Shown: positions 13,101 through 26,156, counted from the stretch's first letter. The stretch: 64,000 nucleotides of DNA from Eutreptiella sp. 'Long Island Sound 2002' (GCA_964036045.1 OZ038388.1:2241501-2305500), one strand, 5' to 3'. The notes: generated by a model from the sequence alone, not told the origin. Numbers and translations: made by a program.

Positions 13101-16100
13101 CCTGATGACATTTGAATGGCACATTTCCATTGATGAAAATTTGATGTTCGATTGGCCTTCTGAAGTTTGCCTTGATGTTGTTTTTGGGTTGTGCTGATCT
13201 TGTACATGCAAGCTTGTCAACCAGGTACAGCATCGTATTTTCATGCAGCTGGTTTATGATTGATTGGCCTTTCCGAAATGTTTTCTGTCAAACCCTTGTC
13301 TGAGTTGTTTTCATTGGTTTTTTCCATGATTTGAATCCTGTGTTGATGATAGTGATTGTGCCTTGTATGATGTAGTGCTTCAAGAAACCCGAATGTTGAG
13401 TGGAAGTTCATTGTACTGGACAAGAACCACAAGTTTTGGGAATGTTCATACGTACATTCCGTGAGGTGTTGGTGGTGTAATTCTCTACATGGCATTTTGA
13501 GCTTTTCAACAGCGGCTTAAAGTTGGTGAACATGAGGGTTTAGCTAGCGTGGTTGCATTCAGCCCATTGGTTGCTTTTGTCTCCCCTCTTTGTGTGTTTG
13601 TGTTTGTGGGCCTGTGCATGTGCAAGACAGCATTGGGTATGTAGCCTTTGTGATTCATCCCTCTTTGGGGACCCCAAGATGGCAGCATCCCTCCCTGCTG
13701 TGGTCCCCTCAGACACCAAGGGTTGTGTGGATGGTTTTAATTTCTCGTGCTTTGGGTACCTTGATATTGCAGGGGATCCAATTCCACCCCACTCTAGGGA
13801 CCCTAAGACAGCAACGCCAATGTAGCATTTGATCCCTCCTTGCTTTAGTGATGGCAGACGTTTTGTGGCCTATTTTGGTTCCACCCTGCTACATGGACCC
13901 CAAGATGGCAAGGGTTATGTAGCTATTTTTCATTTTTTCGTGCTTATGGGACCCCAACTGGGTGGGGGCCATGTTGCCATTTAGATTCCTCTCGCTTTGG
14001 GTGGTCATATAGCTTTTTGAATCCCTCCGCACCCGGTGTGGGGATTCTGCGGCAGCAGACAAAATGTAGCCCATTTTGAGTCCTATGAATCCCGAGACGG
14101 TAGGTGGCAGGTTGCTATTATGATTCCTCCCCACTCAAGCGACCCTAAGGCGGCAAGGGTTATGTAGCCATTTTTGTTTCCTCCCTGCTCTGGGACCCTG
14201 CTCTTTTGATTCCTCCCTGCTTTGGGGACCACCAGAGGGGTAATGTAGGTTTTATGATCCCTCCCTGCCCCCCCCCCCCCCCAACCCCACCCCCAAGGTC
14301 GTGGTTATGTAGCTACTTTGGATCCTTCCTGGTTTGGCAATTCCAAGGCAACAGGTGTCATGTAGCAACATTTTTTACTTTGCCCCTGCTTTGGGGACCC
14401 TGAGACAGCAAGGGTTATTTAGCAATTTTGATCCCAAAGGACCACGAGAGGGACAGTTTTGGTGTACACCCATGCTGTTGTTTGTTGCTGTGCTACAGTA
14501 TGCTGCCCACACTATGATGAGATTTCCATGGAGTCGTCTGATTCTTGATGCATAATTTACTAACTGATATGTCAATATGTTATGTGTTCATCTGACTGCT
14601 TGCTTGTGTTGTTGGAGTGTCTAAGGTTCAGATTGGGTTCAATGACATGATGATACAAAACATCTTAATTTTCATGTGGACTGCTTAATTATCGATTGGC
14701 CTTTCTGAGCCGTTCTCGTGGTTATTGGTCACTCTGCAGGGATACGTGCTGTGCACTGCACCACATTGACAGGTCAGCAGGCCACAAGGGGTGCGCCTGA
14801 CCATCGTGGCCGCTTCCGCTGTCTATCTGCTGACAGGATGCCAAAAGTGTTTCTTGTGATCAAGATGGTACCAGCATCATTCCCATTGCCAGGCATTTAA
14901 TCCTGCTTCTGCATGAGTTTATTCATTGGTGGTTGCTGTTGCTTCTGCATGTTGAAGCTGCACATTTTCCAGGCAAACCTGATGACATTTGAATGGCATA
15001 TTTCCATTGATGAAAATTTGATGTTCGATTGGCCTTCTGAAGTTTGCCTTGATGTTGTTTTTGGGTTGTGCTGATCTTGTACATGCAAGCTTGTCAACCA
15101 GGTACAGCATCGTATTTTCATGCAGCTGGTTTATGGTTGATTGGCCTTTCCGAAATGTTTTCTGTCAAACCCTTGTCTGAGTTGTTTTCATTGGTTTTTT
15201 CCATGATTTGAATCCTGTGTTGATGATAGTGATTGTGCCTTGTATGATGTAGTGCTTCAAGAAACCCGAATGTTGAGTGGAAGTTCATTGTACTGGACAA
15301 GAACCACAAGTTTTGGGAATGTTCATACGTACATTCCGTGAGGTGTTGGTGGTGTAATTCTCTACATGGCATTTTGAGCTTTTCAACAGCGGCTTAAAGT
15401 TGGTGAACATGAGGGTTTAGCTAGCGTGGTTGCATTCAGCCCATTGGTTGCTTTTGTCTCCCCTCTTTGTGTGTTTGTGTTTGTGGGCCTGTGCATGTGC
15501 AAGACAGCATTGGGTATGTAGCCTTTGTGATTCATCCCTCTTTGGGGACCCCAAGATGGCAGCATCCCTCCCTGCTGTGGTCCCCTCAGACACCAAGGGT
15601 TGTGTGGATGGTTTTAATTTCTCGTGCTTTGGGTACCTTGATATTGCAGGGGATCCGATTCCTCCCCACTCTAGGTACCCTAAGACAGCAACGCCAATGT
15701 AGCATTTGATACCTCCTTGCCTTGGTGATGGCAGACGTTTTGTGGCCTATTTTGGTTCCACCCTGCTACATGGACCCCAAGATGGCAAGGGTTATGTAGC
15801 TATTTTTCATTTTTTCGTGCTTATGGGACCCCAACTGGGTGGGGGCCATGTTGCCATTTAGATTCCTCTCGCTTTGGGTGGTCATATAGCTTTTTGAATC
15901 CCTCCGCACCCGGTGTGGGGATTCTGCGGCAGCAGACAAAATGTAGCCCATTTTGAGTCCTATGAATCCCGAGACGGTAGGTGGCAGGTTGCTATTATGA
16001 TTCCTCCCCACTCAAGCGACCCTAAGGCGGCAAGGGTTATGTAGCCATTTTTGTTTCCTCCCTGCTCTGGGACCCTGCTCTTTTGATTCCTCCCTGCTTT

Positions 16101-16982
16101 GGGGACCACCAGAGGGGTAATGTAGGTTTTATGATCCCTCCCTGCCCCCCCCCCCCCCCCAACCCCACCCCCAAGGTCGTGGTTATGTAGCTACTTTGGA
16201 TCCTTCCTGGTTTGGCAATTCCAAGGCAACAGGTGTCATGTAGCAACATTTTTTACTTTGCCCCTGCTTTGAGGACCCTGAGACAGCAAGGGTTATTTAG
16301 CAATTTTGATCCCAAAGGACCACGAGACGGACAGTTTTGGTGTACACCCATGCTGTTGTTTGTTGCTGTGCTACAGTATGCTGCGCACACTATGATGAGA
16401 TTTCCATGGAGTCGTCTGATTCTTGATGCATAATTTACTAACTGATATGTCAATATGTTATGTGTTCATCTGACTGCTTGCTTGTGTTGTTGGAGTGTCT
16501 AAGGTTCAGATTGGGTTCAATGACATGATGATACAAAACATCTTAATTTTCATGTGGACTGCTTAATTATCGATTGGCCTTTCTGAGCCGTTCTCAGGGT
16601 TATTGGTCACTCTGCAGGGATACGTGCTGTGCACTGCACCACATTGACAGGTCAGCAGGCCACAAGGGGTGCGCCTGACCATCGTGGCCGCTTCCGCTGT
16701 CTATCTGCTGACAGGATGCCAAAAGTGTTTCTTGTGATCAAGATGGTACCAGCATCATTCCCGTTGCCAGGCATTTAATCCTGCTTCTGCATGAGTTTAT
16801 TCATTGGTGGTTGCTGTTGCTTCTGCATGTTGAAGCTGCACATTTTCCAGGCAAACCTGATGACATTTGAATGGCATATTTCCATTGATGAAAATTTGAT
16901 GTTCGATTGGCCTTCTGAAGTTTGCCTTGATGTTGTTTTTGGGTTGTGCTGATCTTGTACATGCAAGCTTGTCAACCGGGTA

Positions 16983-19900
16983 CAGCATCGTATTTTCATG
17001 CAGCTGGTTTATGATTGATTGGCCTTTCCGAAATGTTTTCTGTCAAACCCTTGTCTGAGTGGTTGCATTCAGCCCATTTGTTGCTTTTGTCTCACCTCTT
17101 TGTGTGTTTGTGTTTGTGGGCCTGTGCATGTGCAAGACAGCATTGGGTATGTAGCCTTTTTGATTCATCCCTCTTTGGGGACCCCAAGATGGCAGCATCC
17201 CTCCCTGCTGTGGTCCCCTCAGACACCAAGGGTTGTGTGGATGGTTTTAATTTCTCGTGCTTTGGGTACCTTGATATTGCAGGGGATCCGATTCCTCCCC
17301 ACTCTAGGTACCCTAAGACAGCAACGCCAATGTAGCATTTGATACCTCCTTGCTTTAGTGATGGCAGACGTGTTGTGGCCTATTTTGGTTCCACCCTGCT
17401 ACATGGACCCCAAGATGGCAAGGGTTATGTAGCTATTTTTCATTTTTTCGTGCTTATGGGACCCCAACTGGGTGGGGGCCATGTTGCCATTTAGATTCCT
17501 CTCGCTTTGGGTGGTCATATAGCTTTTTGGATCCCTCCGCACCCGGTGTGGGGATTCTGCGGCAGCAGACAAAATGTAGCCCATTTTGAGTCCTATGAAT
17601 CCCGAGACGGTAGGTGGCAGGTTGCTATTATGATTCCTCCCCACTCAAGCAACCCCAAGGCGGCAAGGGTTATGTAGCCATTTTTGTTTCCTCCCTGCTC
17701 TGGGACCCTGCTCTTTTGATTCCTCCCTGCTTTGGGGACCACCAGAGGGGTAATGTAGCTTTTATGATCCCTCCCTGCCCCCCCCCCCCCCAACCCCACC
17801 CCCAAGGTCGCGGTTATGTAGCTACTTTGGATCCTTCCTGGTTTGGCAATTCCAAGGCAACAGGTGTCATGTAGCAACATTTTTTACTTTGCCCCTGCTT
17901 TGGGGACCCTGAGACAGCAAGGGTTATTTAGCAATTTTGATCCCAAAGGACCACGAGACGGACAGTTTTGGTGTACACCCATGCTGTTGTTTGTTGCTGT
18001 GCTACAGTATGCTGCCCACACTATGATGAGATTTCCATGGAGTCGTCTGATTCTTGATGCATAATTTACTAACTGATATGTCAATATGTTATGTGTTCAT
18101 CTGACTGCTTGCTTGTGTTGTTGGAGTGTCTAAGGTTCAGATTGGGTTCAATGACATGATGATACAAAACATCTTAATTTTCATGTGGACTGCTTAATTA
18201 TCGATTGGCCTTTCTGAGCCGTTCTCAGGGTTATTGGTCACTCTGCAGGGATACGTGCTGTGCACTGCACCACATTGACAGGTCAGCAGGCCACAAGGGG
18301 TGCGCCTGACCATCGTGGCCGCTTCCGCTGTCTATCTGCTGACAGGATGCCAAAAGTGTTTCTTGTGATCAAGATGGTACCAGCATCATTCCCATTGCCA
18401 GGCATTTAATCCTGCTTCTGCATGAGTTTATTCATTGGTGGTTGCTGTTGCTTCTGCATGTTGAAGCTGCACATTTTCCAGGCAAACCTGATGACATTTG
18501 AATGGCATATTTCCATTGATGAAAATTTGATGTTCGATTGGCCTTCTGAAGTTTGCCTTGATGTTGTTTTTGGGTTGTGCTGATCTTGTACATGCAAGCT
18601 TGTCAACCGGGTACAGCATCGTATTTTCATGCAGCTGGTTTATGATTGATTGGCCTTTCCGAAATGTTTTCTGTCAAACCCTTGTCTGAGTGGTTGCATT
18701 CAGCCCATTGGTTGCTTTTGTCTCACCTCTTTGTGTGTTTGTGTTTGTGGGCCTGTGCATGTGCAAGACAGCATTGGGTATGTAGCCTTTTTGATTCATC
18801 CCTCTTTGGGGACCCCAAGATGGCAGCATCCCTCCCTGCTGTGGTCCCCTCAGACGCCAAGAGTTGTGTGGATGGTTTTAATTTCTCGTGCTTTGGGTAC
18901 CTTGATATTGCAGGGGATCCGATTCCTCCCCACTCTAGGGACCCTAAGACAGCAACGCCAATGTAGCATTTGATCCCTCCTTGCTTTGGTGATGGCAGAC
19001 GTTTTGTGGCCTATTTTGGTTCCACCCTGCTACATGGACCCCAAGATGGCAAGGGTTATGTAGCTATTTTTCATTTTTTCGTGCTTATGGGACCCCAACT
19101 GGGTGGGGGCCATGTTGCCATTTAGATTCCTCTCGCTTTGGGTGGTCATATAGCTTTTTGAATCCCTCCGCACCCGGTGTGGAGATTCTGCGGCAGCAGA
19201 CAAAATGCAGTCCATTTTGAGTCCTATGAATCCCGAGACGGTAGGTGGCAGGTTGCTATTATGATTCTTCCCCACTCAAGCGACCCTAAGGCGGCAAGGG
19301 TTATGTAGCCATTTTTGTTTCCTCCCTGCTCTGGGACCCTGCTCTTTTGATTCCTCCCTGCTTTGGGGACCACCAGAGGGGTAATGTAGGTTTTATGATC
19401 CCTCCCTGCCCCCCCCCCCCCCAACCCCAGCCCCAAGGTCGCGGTTATGTAGCTACTTTGGATCCTTCCTGGTTTGGCAATTCCAAGGCAACAGGTGTCA
19501 TGTAGCAACATTTTTTACTTTGCCCCTGCTTTGGGGACCCTGAGACAGCAAGGGTTATTTAGCAATTTTGATCCCAAAGGACCACGAGACGGACAGTTTT
19601 GGTGTACACCCATGCTGTTGTTTGTTGCTGTGCTACAGTATGCTGCCCACACTATGATGAGATTTCCATGGAGTCGTCTGATTCTTGATGCATAATTTAC
19701 TAACTGATATGTCAATATGTTATGTGTTCATCTGACTGCTTGCTTGTGTTGTTGGAGTGTCTAAGGTTCAGATTGGGTTCAATGACATGATGATACAAAA
19801 CATCTTAATTTTCATGTGGACTGCTTAATTATCGATTGGCCTTTCTGAGCCGTTCTCAGGGTTATTGGTCACTCTGGAGGGATACGTGCTGTGCTCTGCA

Positions 19901-21842
19901 ACACATTGACAGGTCAGCAGGCCACAAGGGGTGCGCCTGACCATCGTGGCCGCTTCCGCTGTCTATCTGCTGACAGGATGCCAAAAGTGTTTCTTGTGAT
20001 CAAGATGGTACCAGCATCATTCCCATTGCCAGGCATTTAATCCTGCTTCTGCATGAGTTTATTCATTGGTGGTTGCTGTTGCTTCTGCATGTTGAAGCTG
20101 CACATTTTCCAGGCAAACCTGATGACATTTGAATGGCATATTTCCATTGATGAAAATTTGATGTTCGATTGGCCTTCTGAAGTTTGCCTTGATGTTGTTT
20201 TTGGGTTGTGCTGATCTTGTACATGCAAGCTTGTCAACCAGGTACAGCATCGTATTTTCATGCAGCTGGTTTATGATTGATTGGCCTTTCCGAAATGTTT
20301 TCTGTCAAACCCTTGTCTGAGTGGTTGCATTCAGCCCATTTGTTGCTTTTGTCTCCCCTCTTTGTGTGTTTGTGTTTGTGGGCCTGTGCATGTGCAAGAC
20401 AGCATTGGGTATGTAGCCTTTTTGATTCATCCCTCTTTGGGGACCCCAAGATGGCAGCATCCCTCCCTGCTGTGGTCCCCTCAGACACCAAGGGTTGTGT
20501 GGATGGTTTTAATTTCTCGTGCTTTGGGCACTTTGATATTGCAGGGGATCCGATTCCACCCCACTCTAGGGACCCTAAGACAGCAACGCCAATGTAGCAT
20601 TTGATCCCTCCTTGCTTTGGTGATGGCAGACGTTTTGTGGCCTATTTTGGTTCCACCCTGCTACATGGACCCCAAGATGGCAAGGGTTATGTAGCTATTT
20701 TTCATTTTTTCGCGCTTATGGGACCCCAACTGGGTGGGGGCCATGCTGCCATTTAGATTCCTCTCGCTTTGGGTGGTCATATAGCTTTTTGAATCCCTCC
20801 GCACCCGGTGTGGAGATTCTGCGGCAGCAGACAAAATGCAGTCCATTTTGAGTCCTATGAATCCCGAGACGGTAGGTGGCAGGTTGCTATTATGATTCCT
20901 CCCCACTCAGGCGACCCTAAGGCGGCAAGGGTTATGTAGCCATTTTTGTTTCCTCCCTGCTTTGGGGACCACCGGAGTGGTAATGTAGGTTTTATGATCC
21001 CTCCCTGCCCCCCCCCCCCCAACCCCAGCCCCAAGGTCGCGGTTATGTAGCTACTTTGGATCCTTCCTGGTTTGGCAATTCCAAGGCAACAGGTGTCACG
21101 TAGCAACATTTTTTACTTTGCCCCTGCTTTGGGGACCCTGAGACAGCAAGGGTTATTTAGCAATTTTGATCCCAAAGGACCACGAGACGGACAGTTTTGG
21201 TGTACACCCATGCTGTTGTTTGTTGCTGTGCTACAGTATGCTGCCCACACTATGATGAGATTTCCATGGAGTCGTCTGATTCTTGATGCATAATTTACTA
21301 ACTGATATGTCAATATGTTATGTGTTCATCTGACTGCTTGCTTGTGTTGTTGGAGTGTCTAAGGTTCAGATTGGGTTCAATGGCATGATGATACAAAACA
21401 TCTTAATTTTCATGTGGACTGCTTAATTATCGATTGGCCTTTCTGAGCCGTTCTCATGGTTATTGGTCACTCTGGAGGGATACTTGCTGTGCTCTGCACC
21501 ACATTGACAGGTCAGCAGGCCACAAGGGGTGCGCCTGACCATCGTGGCCGCTTCCGCTGTCTATCTGCTGACAGGATGCCAAAAGTGTTTCTTGTGATCA
21601 AGATGGTACCAGCATCATTCCCATTGCCAGGCATTTAATCCTGCTTCTGCATGAGTTTATTCATTGGTGGTTGCTGTTGCTTCTGCATGTTGAAGCTGCA
21701 CATTTTCCAGGCAAACCTGATGACATTTGAATGGCATATTTCCATTGATGAAAATTTGATGTTCGATTGGCCTTCTGAAGTTTGCCTTGATGTTGTTTTT
21801 GGGTTGTGCTGATCTTGTACATGCAAGCTTGTCAACCAGGTA
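16983..21842 (+). repeat. Higher-order tandem repeat, short units (3 copies)
   Basis: Units starting at 16983, 18614 and 20245 are 1631, 1631 and 1598 bp. They share one deletion of about 247 bp: 'TTGTCTGAG' runs directly into 'TGGTTGCATTCAGCCCA', whereas long units carry the ATTCTCTACATGGCATTTTG segment in between. The third unit also lost ~33 bp near 20960. A shared breakpoint means one deletion followed by amplification. Confidence 0.95.
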
Positions 21843-23186
21843 CAGCATCGTATTTTCATGCAGCTGGTTTATGATTGATTGGCCTTTCCGAAATGTTTTC
21901 TGTCAAACCCTTGTCTGAGTGGTTGCATTCAGCCCATTTGTTGCTTTTGTCTCACCTCTTTGTGTGGTTGTGTTTGTGGGCCTGTGCATGTGCAAGACAG
22001 CATTGGGTATGTAGCCTTTTTGATTCATCCCTCTTTGGGGACCCCAAGATGGCAGCATCCCTCCCTGCTGTGGTCCCCTCAGACGCCAAGAGTTGTGTGG
22101 ATGGTTTTAATTTCTCGTGCTTTGGGTACCTTGATATTGCAGGGGATCCGATTCCTCCCCACTCTAGGTACCCTAAGACAGCAACGCCAATGTAGCATTT
22201 GATCCCTCCTTGCCTTGGTGATGGCAGACGTTTTGTGGCCTATTTTGGTTCCACCCTGCTACATGGACCCCAAGATGGCAAGGGTTACGTAGCTATTTTT
22301 CATTTTTTCGCGCTTATGGGACCCCAACTGGGTGGGGGCCATGTTGCCATTTAGATTCCTCTCGCTTTGGGTGGTCATATAGCTTTTTGAATCCCTCCGC
22401 ACCCGGTGTGGAGATTCTGCGGCAGCAGACAAAATGCAGTCCATTTTGAGTCCTATGAATCCCGAGACGGTAGGTGGCAGGTTGCTATTATGATTCCTCC
22501 CCACTCAAGCGACCCTAAGGCGGCAAGGGTTATGTAGCCATTTTTGTTTCCTCCCTGCTCTGGGACCCTGCTCTTTTGATTCCTCCCTGCTTTGGGGACC
22601 ACCAGAGGGGTAATGTAGGTTTTATGATCCCTCCCTGCCCCCTCCCCCCCCCCCCAACCCCACCCCCAAGGTCGTGGTTATGTAGCTACTTTGGATCCTT
22701 CCTGGTTTGGCAATTCCAAGGCAACAGGTGTCATGTAGCAACATTTTTTACTTTGCCCCTGCTTTGAGGACCCTGAGACAGCAAGGGTTATTTAGCAATT
22801 TTGATCACTTTCTCTTCAAAGGATTACGAGACGGACAGTTTTGGTGTACACCCATGCTGTTGTTTGTTGCTGTGCTACAGTATGCTGCCCACACTATGAT
22901 GAGATTTCCATGGAGTCGTCTGATTCTTGATGCATAATTTACTAACTGATATGTCAATATGTTATGTGTTCATCTGACTGCTTGCTTGTGTTGTTGGAGT
23001 GTCTAAGGTTCAGATTGGGTTCAATGACATGATGATACAAAACATCTTAATTTTCATGTGGACTGCTTAATTATCGATTGGCCTTTCTGAGCCGTTCTCA
23101 TGGTTATTGGTCACTCTGGAGGGATACTTGCTGTGCTCTGCACCACATTGACAGGTCAGCAGGCCACAAGGGGTGCGCCTGACCAT

Positions 23187-24199
23187 CGTTGCCGCTTCTG
23201 CTGTCTATCTGCTGACAGGATGCCAAAAGTGTTTCTTGTGATCAAGATGGTACCAGCATCATTCCCATTGCCAGGCATTTAATCCTGCTTCTGCATGAGT
23301 TTATTCATTGGTGGTTGCTGCCCCTCTTGTTCACAGTTTACAGTTTACTCCTCTCGCTCCCGCCCGTCAGATGGATGTTCGACTTTAACTGTGCTTTGTT
23401 TGGAGGGCAACGGATTTAGGGCAACCAGCCAAACCTTCCTGGTTTGGCAATTCCAAGGCAACAGGTGTCATGTAGCAACATTTTTTACTTTGCCCCTGCT
23501 TTGAGGACCCTGAGACAGCAAGGGTTATTTAGCAATTCTGATCCCTTTCTGCTCAAAGGACCACGAGACGGACAGTTTTGGTGTACACCCATGCTGTTGT
23601 ATGTTGCTGTGCTACAGTACGCTGCCCACACTATGATGAGATTTCCATGGAGTCGTCTGATTCTTGATGCATAATTTACTAACTGATATGTCAATATGTT
23701 ATGTGTTCATCTGACTGCTTGCTTGTGTTGTTGGAGTGTCTAAGGTTCAGATTGGGTTCAATGACATGATGATACAGAACATCTTAATTTTCATGTGGAC
23801 TGCTTAATTATCGATTGGCCTTTCTGAGCCGTTCTCATGGTTGCTGGTCACTCTGGAGGGATACTTGCTGTGCTCTGCACCACATTGACAGGTCAGCAGG
23901 CCACAAGGGGTGCTGTTGCCTTGGAATTGCCAAACCAGGAAGGTTTGGCTGGTTGCCCTAAATCCATTGCCCTCCAAACAAAGCACAGTCAAAGTCACAC
24001 ATCCATCTGATGGGCGGGAGCGAGAGGAGTAAACTGTAAACTGTGAACAAGAGGGGCAGCAACCACCAATGAATAAACTCATGCAGAAGCAGGATTAAAT
24101 GCCTGGCAATGGGAATGATGCTGGTACCATTTTGATCACAAGAAACACTTTTGGCATCCTGTCAGCAGATAGACAGCGGAAGCAGCCACAATGGAACAG
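23187..24199. repeat. Inverted repeat, ~277-bp arms with ~460-bp spacer
   Basis: The arm at about 23187-23463 matches the reverse complement of about 23925-24199. It includes the 113-bp insertion and flanking repeat sequence, such as the stretch containing GCATTTAATCCTGCTTCTGC. The spacer is ordinary array sequence. Arms differ at a few bases, so this is not an exact assembly mirror. Confidence 0.9.
23321..23433 (+). repeat. ~113-bp insertion in the array, present in both orientations
   Basis: Sequence beginning CCCCTCTTGTTCACAGTTTA is absent from the regular units. It is present here on the + strand and again as its reverse complement at about 23952-24060. It joins repeat positions that are normally far apart, so insertion was coupled with deletion. 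Confidence 0.85.
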
Positions 24200-24960
24200 G
24201 TGTCATGTAGCAACATTTTTTACTTTGCCCCTGCTTTGGGGACCCTGAGACAGCAAGGGTTATTTAGCAATTTTGATCCCAAAGGACCACGAGACGGACA
24301 GTTTTGGTGTACACCCATGCTGTTGTTTGTTGCTGTGCTACAGTATGCTGCCCACACTATGATGAGATTTCCATGGAGTCGTCTGATTCTTGATGCATAA
24401 TTTACTAACTGATATGTCAATATGTTATGTGTTCATCTGACTGCTTGCTTGTGTTGTTGGAGTGTCTAAGGTTCAGATTGGGTTCAATGACATGATGATA
24501 CAAAACATCTTAATTTTCATGTGGACTGCTTAATTATCGATTGGCCTTTCTGAGCCGTTCTCAGGGTTATTGGTCACTCTGGAGGGATACGTGCTGTGCT
24601 CTGCAACACATTGACAGGTCAGCAGGCCACAAGGGGTGCGCCTGACCATCGTGGCCGCTTCCGCTGTCTATCTGCTGACAGGATGCCAAAAGTGTTTCTT
24701 GTGATCAAGATGGTACCAGCATCATTCCCATTGCCAGGCATTTAATCCTGCTTCTGCATGAGTTTATTCATTGGTGGTTGCTGTTGCTTCTGCATGTTGA
24801 AGCTGCACATTTTCCAGGCAAACCTGATGACATTTGAATGGCATATTTCCATTGATGAAAATTTGATGTTCGATTGGCCTTCTGAAGTTTGCCTTGATGT
24901 TGTTTTTGGGTTGTGCTGATCTTGTACATAAAAGTTTATAGGAAGCTTGTCAACCGGGTA

Positions 24961-25620
24961 CAGCATCGTATTTTCATGCAGACTGGTTTATGATTGATTG
25001 GCCTTTCCGAAATGTTTTCTGTCAAACCCTTGTCTGAGTGGTTGCATTCAGCCCATTGGTTGCTTTTGTCTCACCTGTGTGTTTGTATTTGCTGGTGTGT
25101 GGTCATGTGTCTTGGTCATTTTGGGCCTGTGCATGTGCAAGGCAGCATTGGGTATGTAGCAGTTTTGATTCATCCTCATATGGTGACCTCAAGTTCACAG
25201 GGTCTATGCCGGTTTTTTCTTTTCCTGCTTCCTCAGGGCACATGGCTGATATAGCCTGTTTGAGCCCCCCGTGTTTTCACGACCATTATGCTTAAAATTT
25301 TTCTGCTTATTCTGATTCCTCTTTACGTTGGGGACCCTAAGACAGTACCGATTCTATAGCCATTTTTGATTGCACACTGCTTTGGGGCTGCCAAGGAGGA
25401 ATGATCCTGGTTGCTGTTTTTGATCTTTCTCCGCTTTGTGGATCCCCAATCACAACGTGTTATGTGGATTCCTCCCGCTTTGGTCCTCTAACACGCCAAG
25501 GGTTGTGTTAATGGTTTTCATTGCTGGTGCTTTGGGTACCATGATATTGTAAGGGTTTTTAATCTTCCCTTGTAGCATTTGATCCCGCTTCGCTCTGGTT
25601 ATGGTAGACATTTTGTAGCC
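24961..25620 (+). repeat. Degenerate end of the array
   Basis: The first ~110 bp match a unit start, including the 'GCAGACTGG' variant seen otherwise only at position ~19 of the window. After about 25070 the match decays to recognisable but diverged modules, for example 'TTGGGGACCCTAAGACAG' at 25329. No gene seen. Confidence 0.8.
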
Positions 25621-26119
25621 TATTTTTGTCCTATTGATTGAGCAGATCTTGCGGTTTGGCAAGGGTAACCACTTACCAAGGGATGAGGAAAGTGTAATTA
25701 TCCAGGAACAGCTTGATGGCCAACCATTCCCTGAAGGCGGCAGTGAAGCTCCAACACTGCAGCCTGAGATTGACCGTTTGCGCGGTGAGAAAAGAGAGAC
25801 AGAGGCCAAGAAACAAGCAAAACATGCGTAGCAGGTCCTAGAAAAGCGGCAACGCACACTGGATGCTTTTTGTGTTGCTGCGCCCCCTCGGGCCGATGTG
25901 GCTTCGTCCAGCTCCAGTCTCCCTCAACCGTGTCAGTCCTCGCAACCCCTTGTGGCTACACAATCTCAACCCCAATCCGATTCTTTTCCAGTTGTGCATG
26001 ATGTGTGTTATGTGAAGGGAAGGTATTTTGCAACTTTGTGGAGCTGGGGCAGTTCGGGTCACCTAATTCTAAGGGCGTTTCCAAGGGGTGTGCTTGGGGG
26101 CTCTTCGGGGGGAACATAG
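25619..26119 (+). pseudogene. Broken coiled-coil reading frame, function unknown
   Basis: One frame is open from 25619 to 26119 except for a single TAG at 25829-25831. Before the stop it is charged and heptad-like (EIDRLRGEKRETEAKKQAKH). After it come LEKRQRTLDAFCV and a Ser/Gln/Pro-rich stretch. The change from charged helix to low complexity across the stop, in the same frame, suggests a former continuous protein. 'RTLDAFC' resembles short motifs seen in some transposon proteins, but I do not recognise the family. The upstream boundary could be a splice acceptor (ATTGAGCAG near 25640). Confidence 0.5.
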
Positions 26120-26156
26120 TCTAAAAGTAGCGCGCAGTGTGCGCGCAGTGCAAAGA
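26064..26156 (+). repeat. Dispersed repeat, copy 1 (GGCGTTT...GCGCAGTGC type)
   Basis: It contains 'CTAATTCTAAGGGCGTTT', 'AAGGGGTGTGCTTGGGGG' and ends in two GCGCAGTG motifs. A clear second copy lies at 56352-56430. The GCGCAGTGCAAAG tail also occurs at 28290, 31850, 55116 and 55800. Confidence 0.75.

Larger units (their letters stand above)
1..16982 (+). repeat. Higher-order tandem repeat, long units (9 copies)
   Basis: Nine head-to-tail units. Taking the sequence CAGCATCGTATTTTCATG as the unit start, units begin at 1, 1891, 3777, 5665, 7602, 9477, 11351, 13228 and 15105, with the next at 16983. Periods are 1874-1890 bp except the unit at 5665 (1937 bp), which carries an internal 53-bp duplication at 7069-7174. 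Units 1-4 are nearly identical. From unit 5 on, most units lack 9 bp after 'GATCCC' (e.g. near 8800), so neighbours resemble each other more than distant units, the pattern expected from local homogenisation. The short open frames (60-107 aa) recur in every unit on both strands with no recognisable domain, and I treat them as non-coding. The array runs off the left edge of the window. Confidence 0.97.
21843..24960 (+). repeat. Rearranged end of the higher-order array
   Basis: A short-type unit starts at 21843 but is broken at 23321 by unrelated sequence. Partial repeat segments follow (23434-23911, 24199-24960) around an inverted block. The last segment ends with a small insertion near 24928 before the usual unit-start motif at 24961. 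Homogenisation is evidently weaker here than in the body of the array. Confidence 0.9.

Noticed and set aside
1-24960. CRISPR-like array
   Set aside because: Repeat units are ~1.9 kb and contiguous, with no short repeat/spacer alternation and no cas genes.
280-24966. Dozens of 60-107 aa open frames repeated in every array unit
   Set aside because: They occur on both strands, overlap each other, have no recognisable domain and change with the repeat. They follow from repeat composition.
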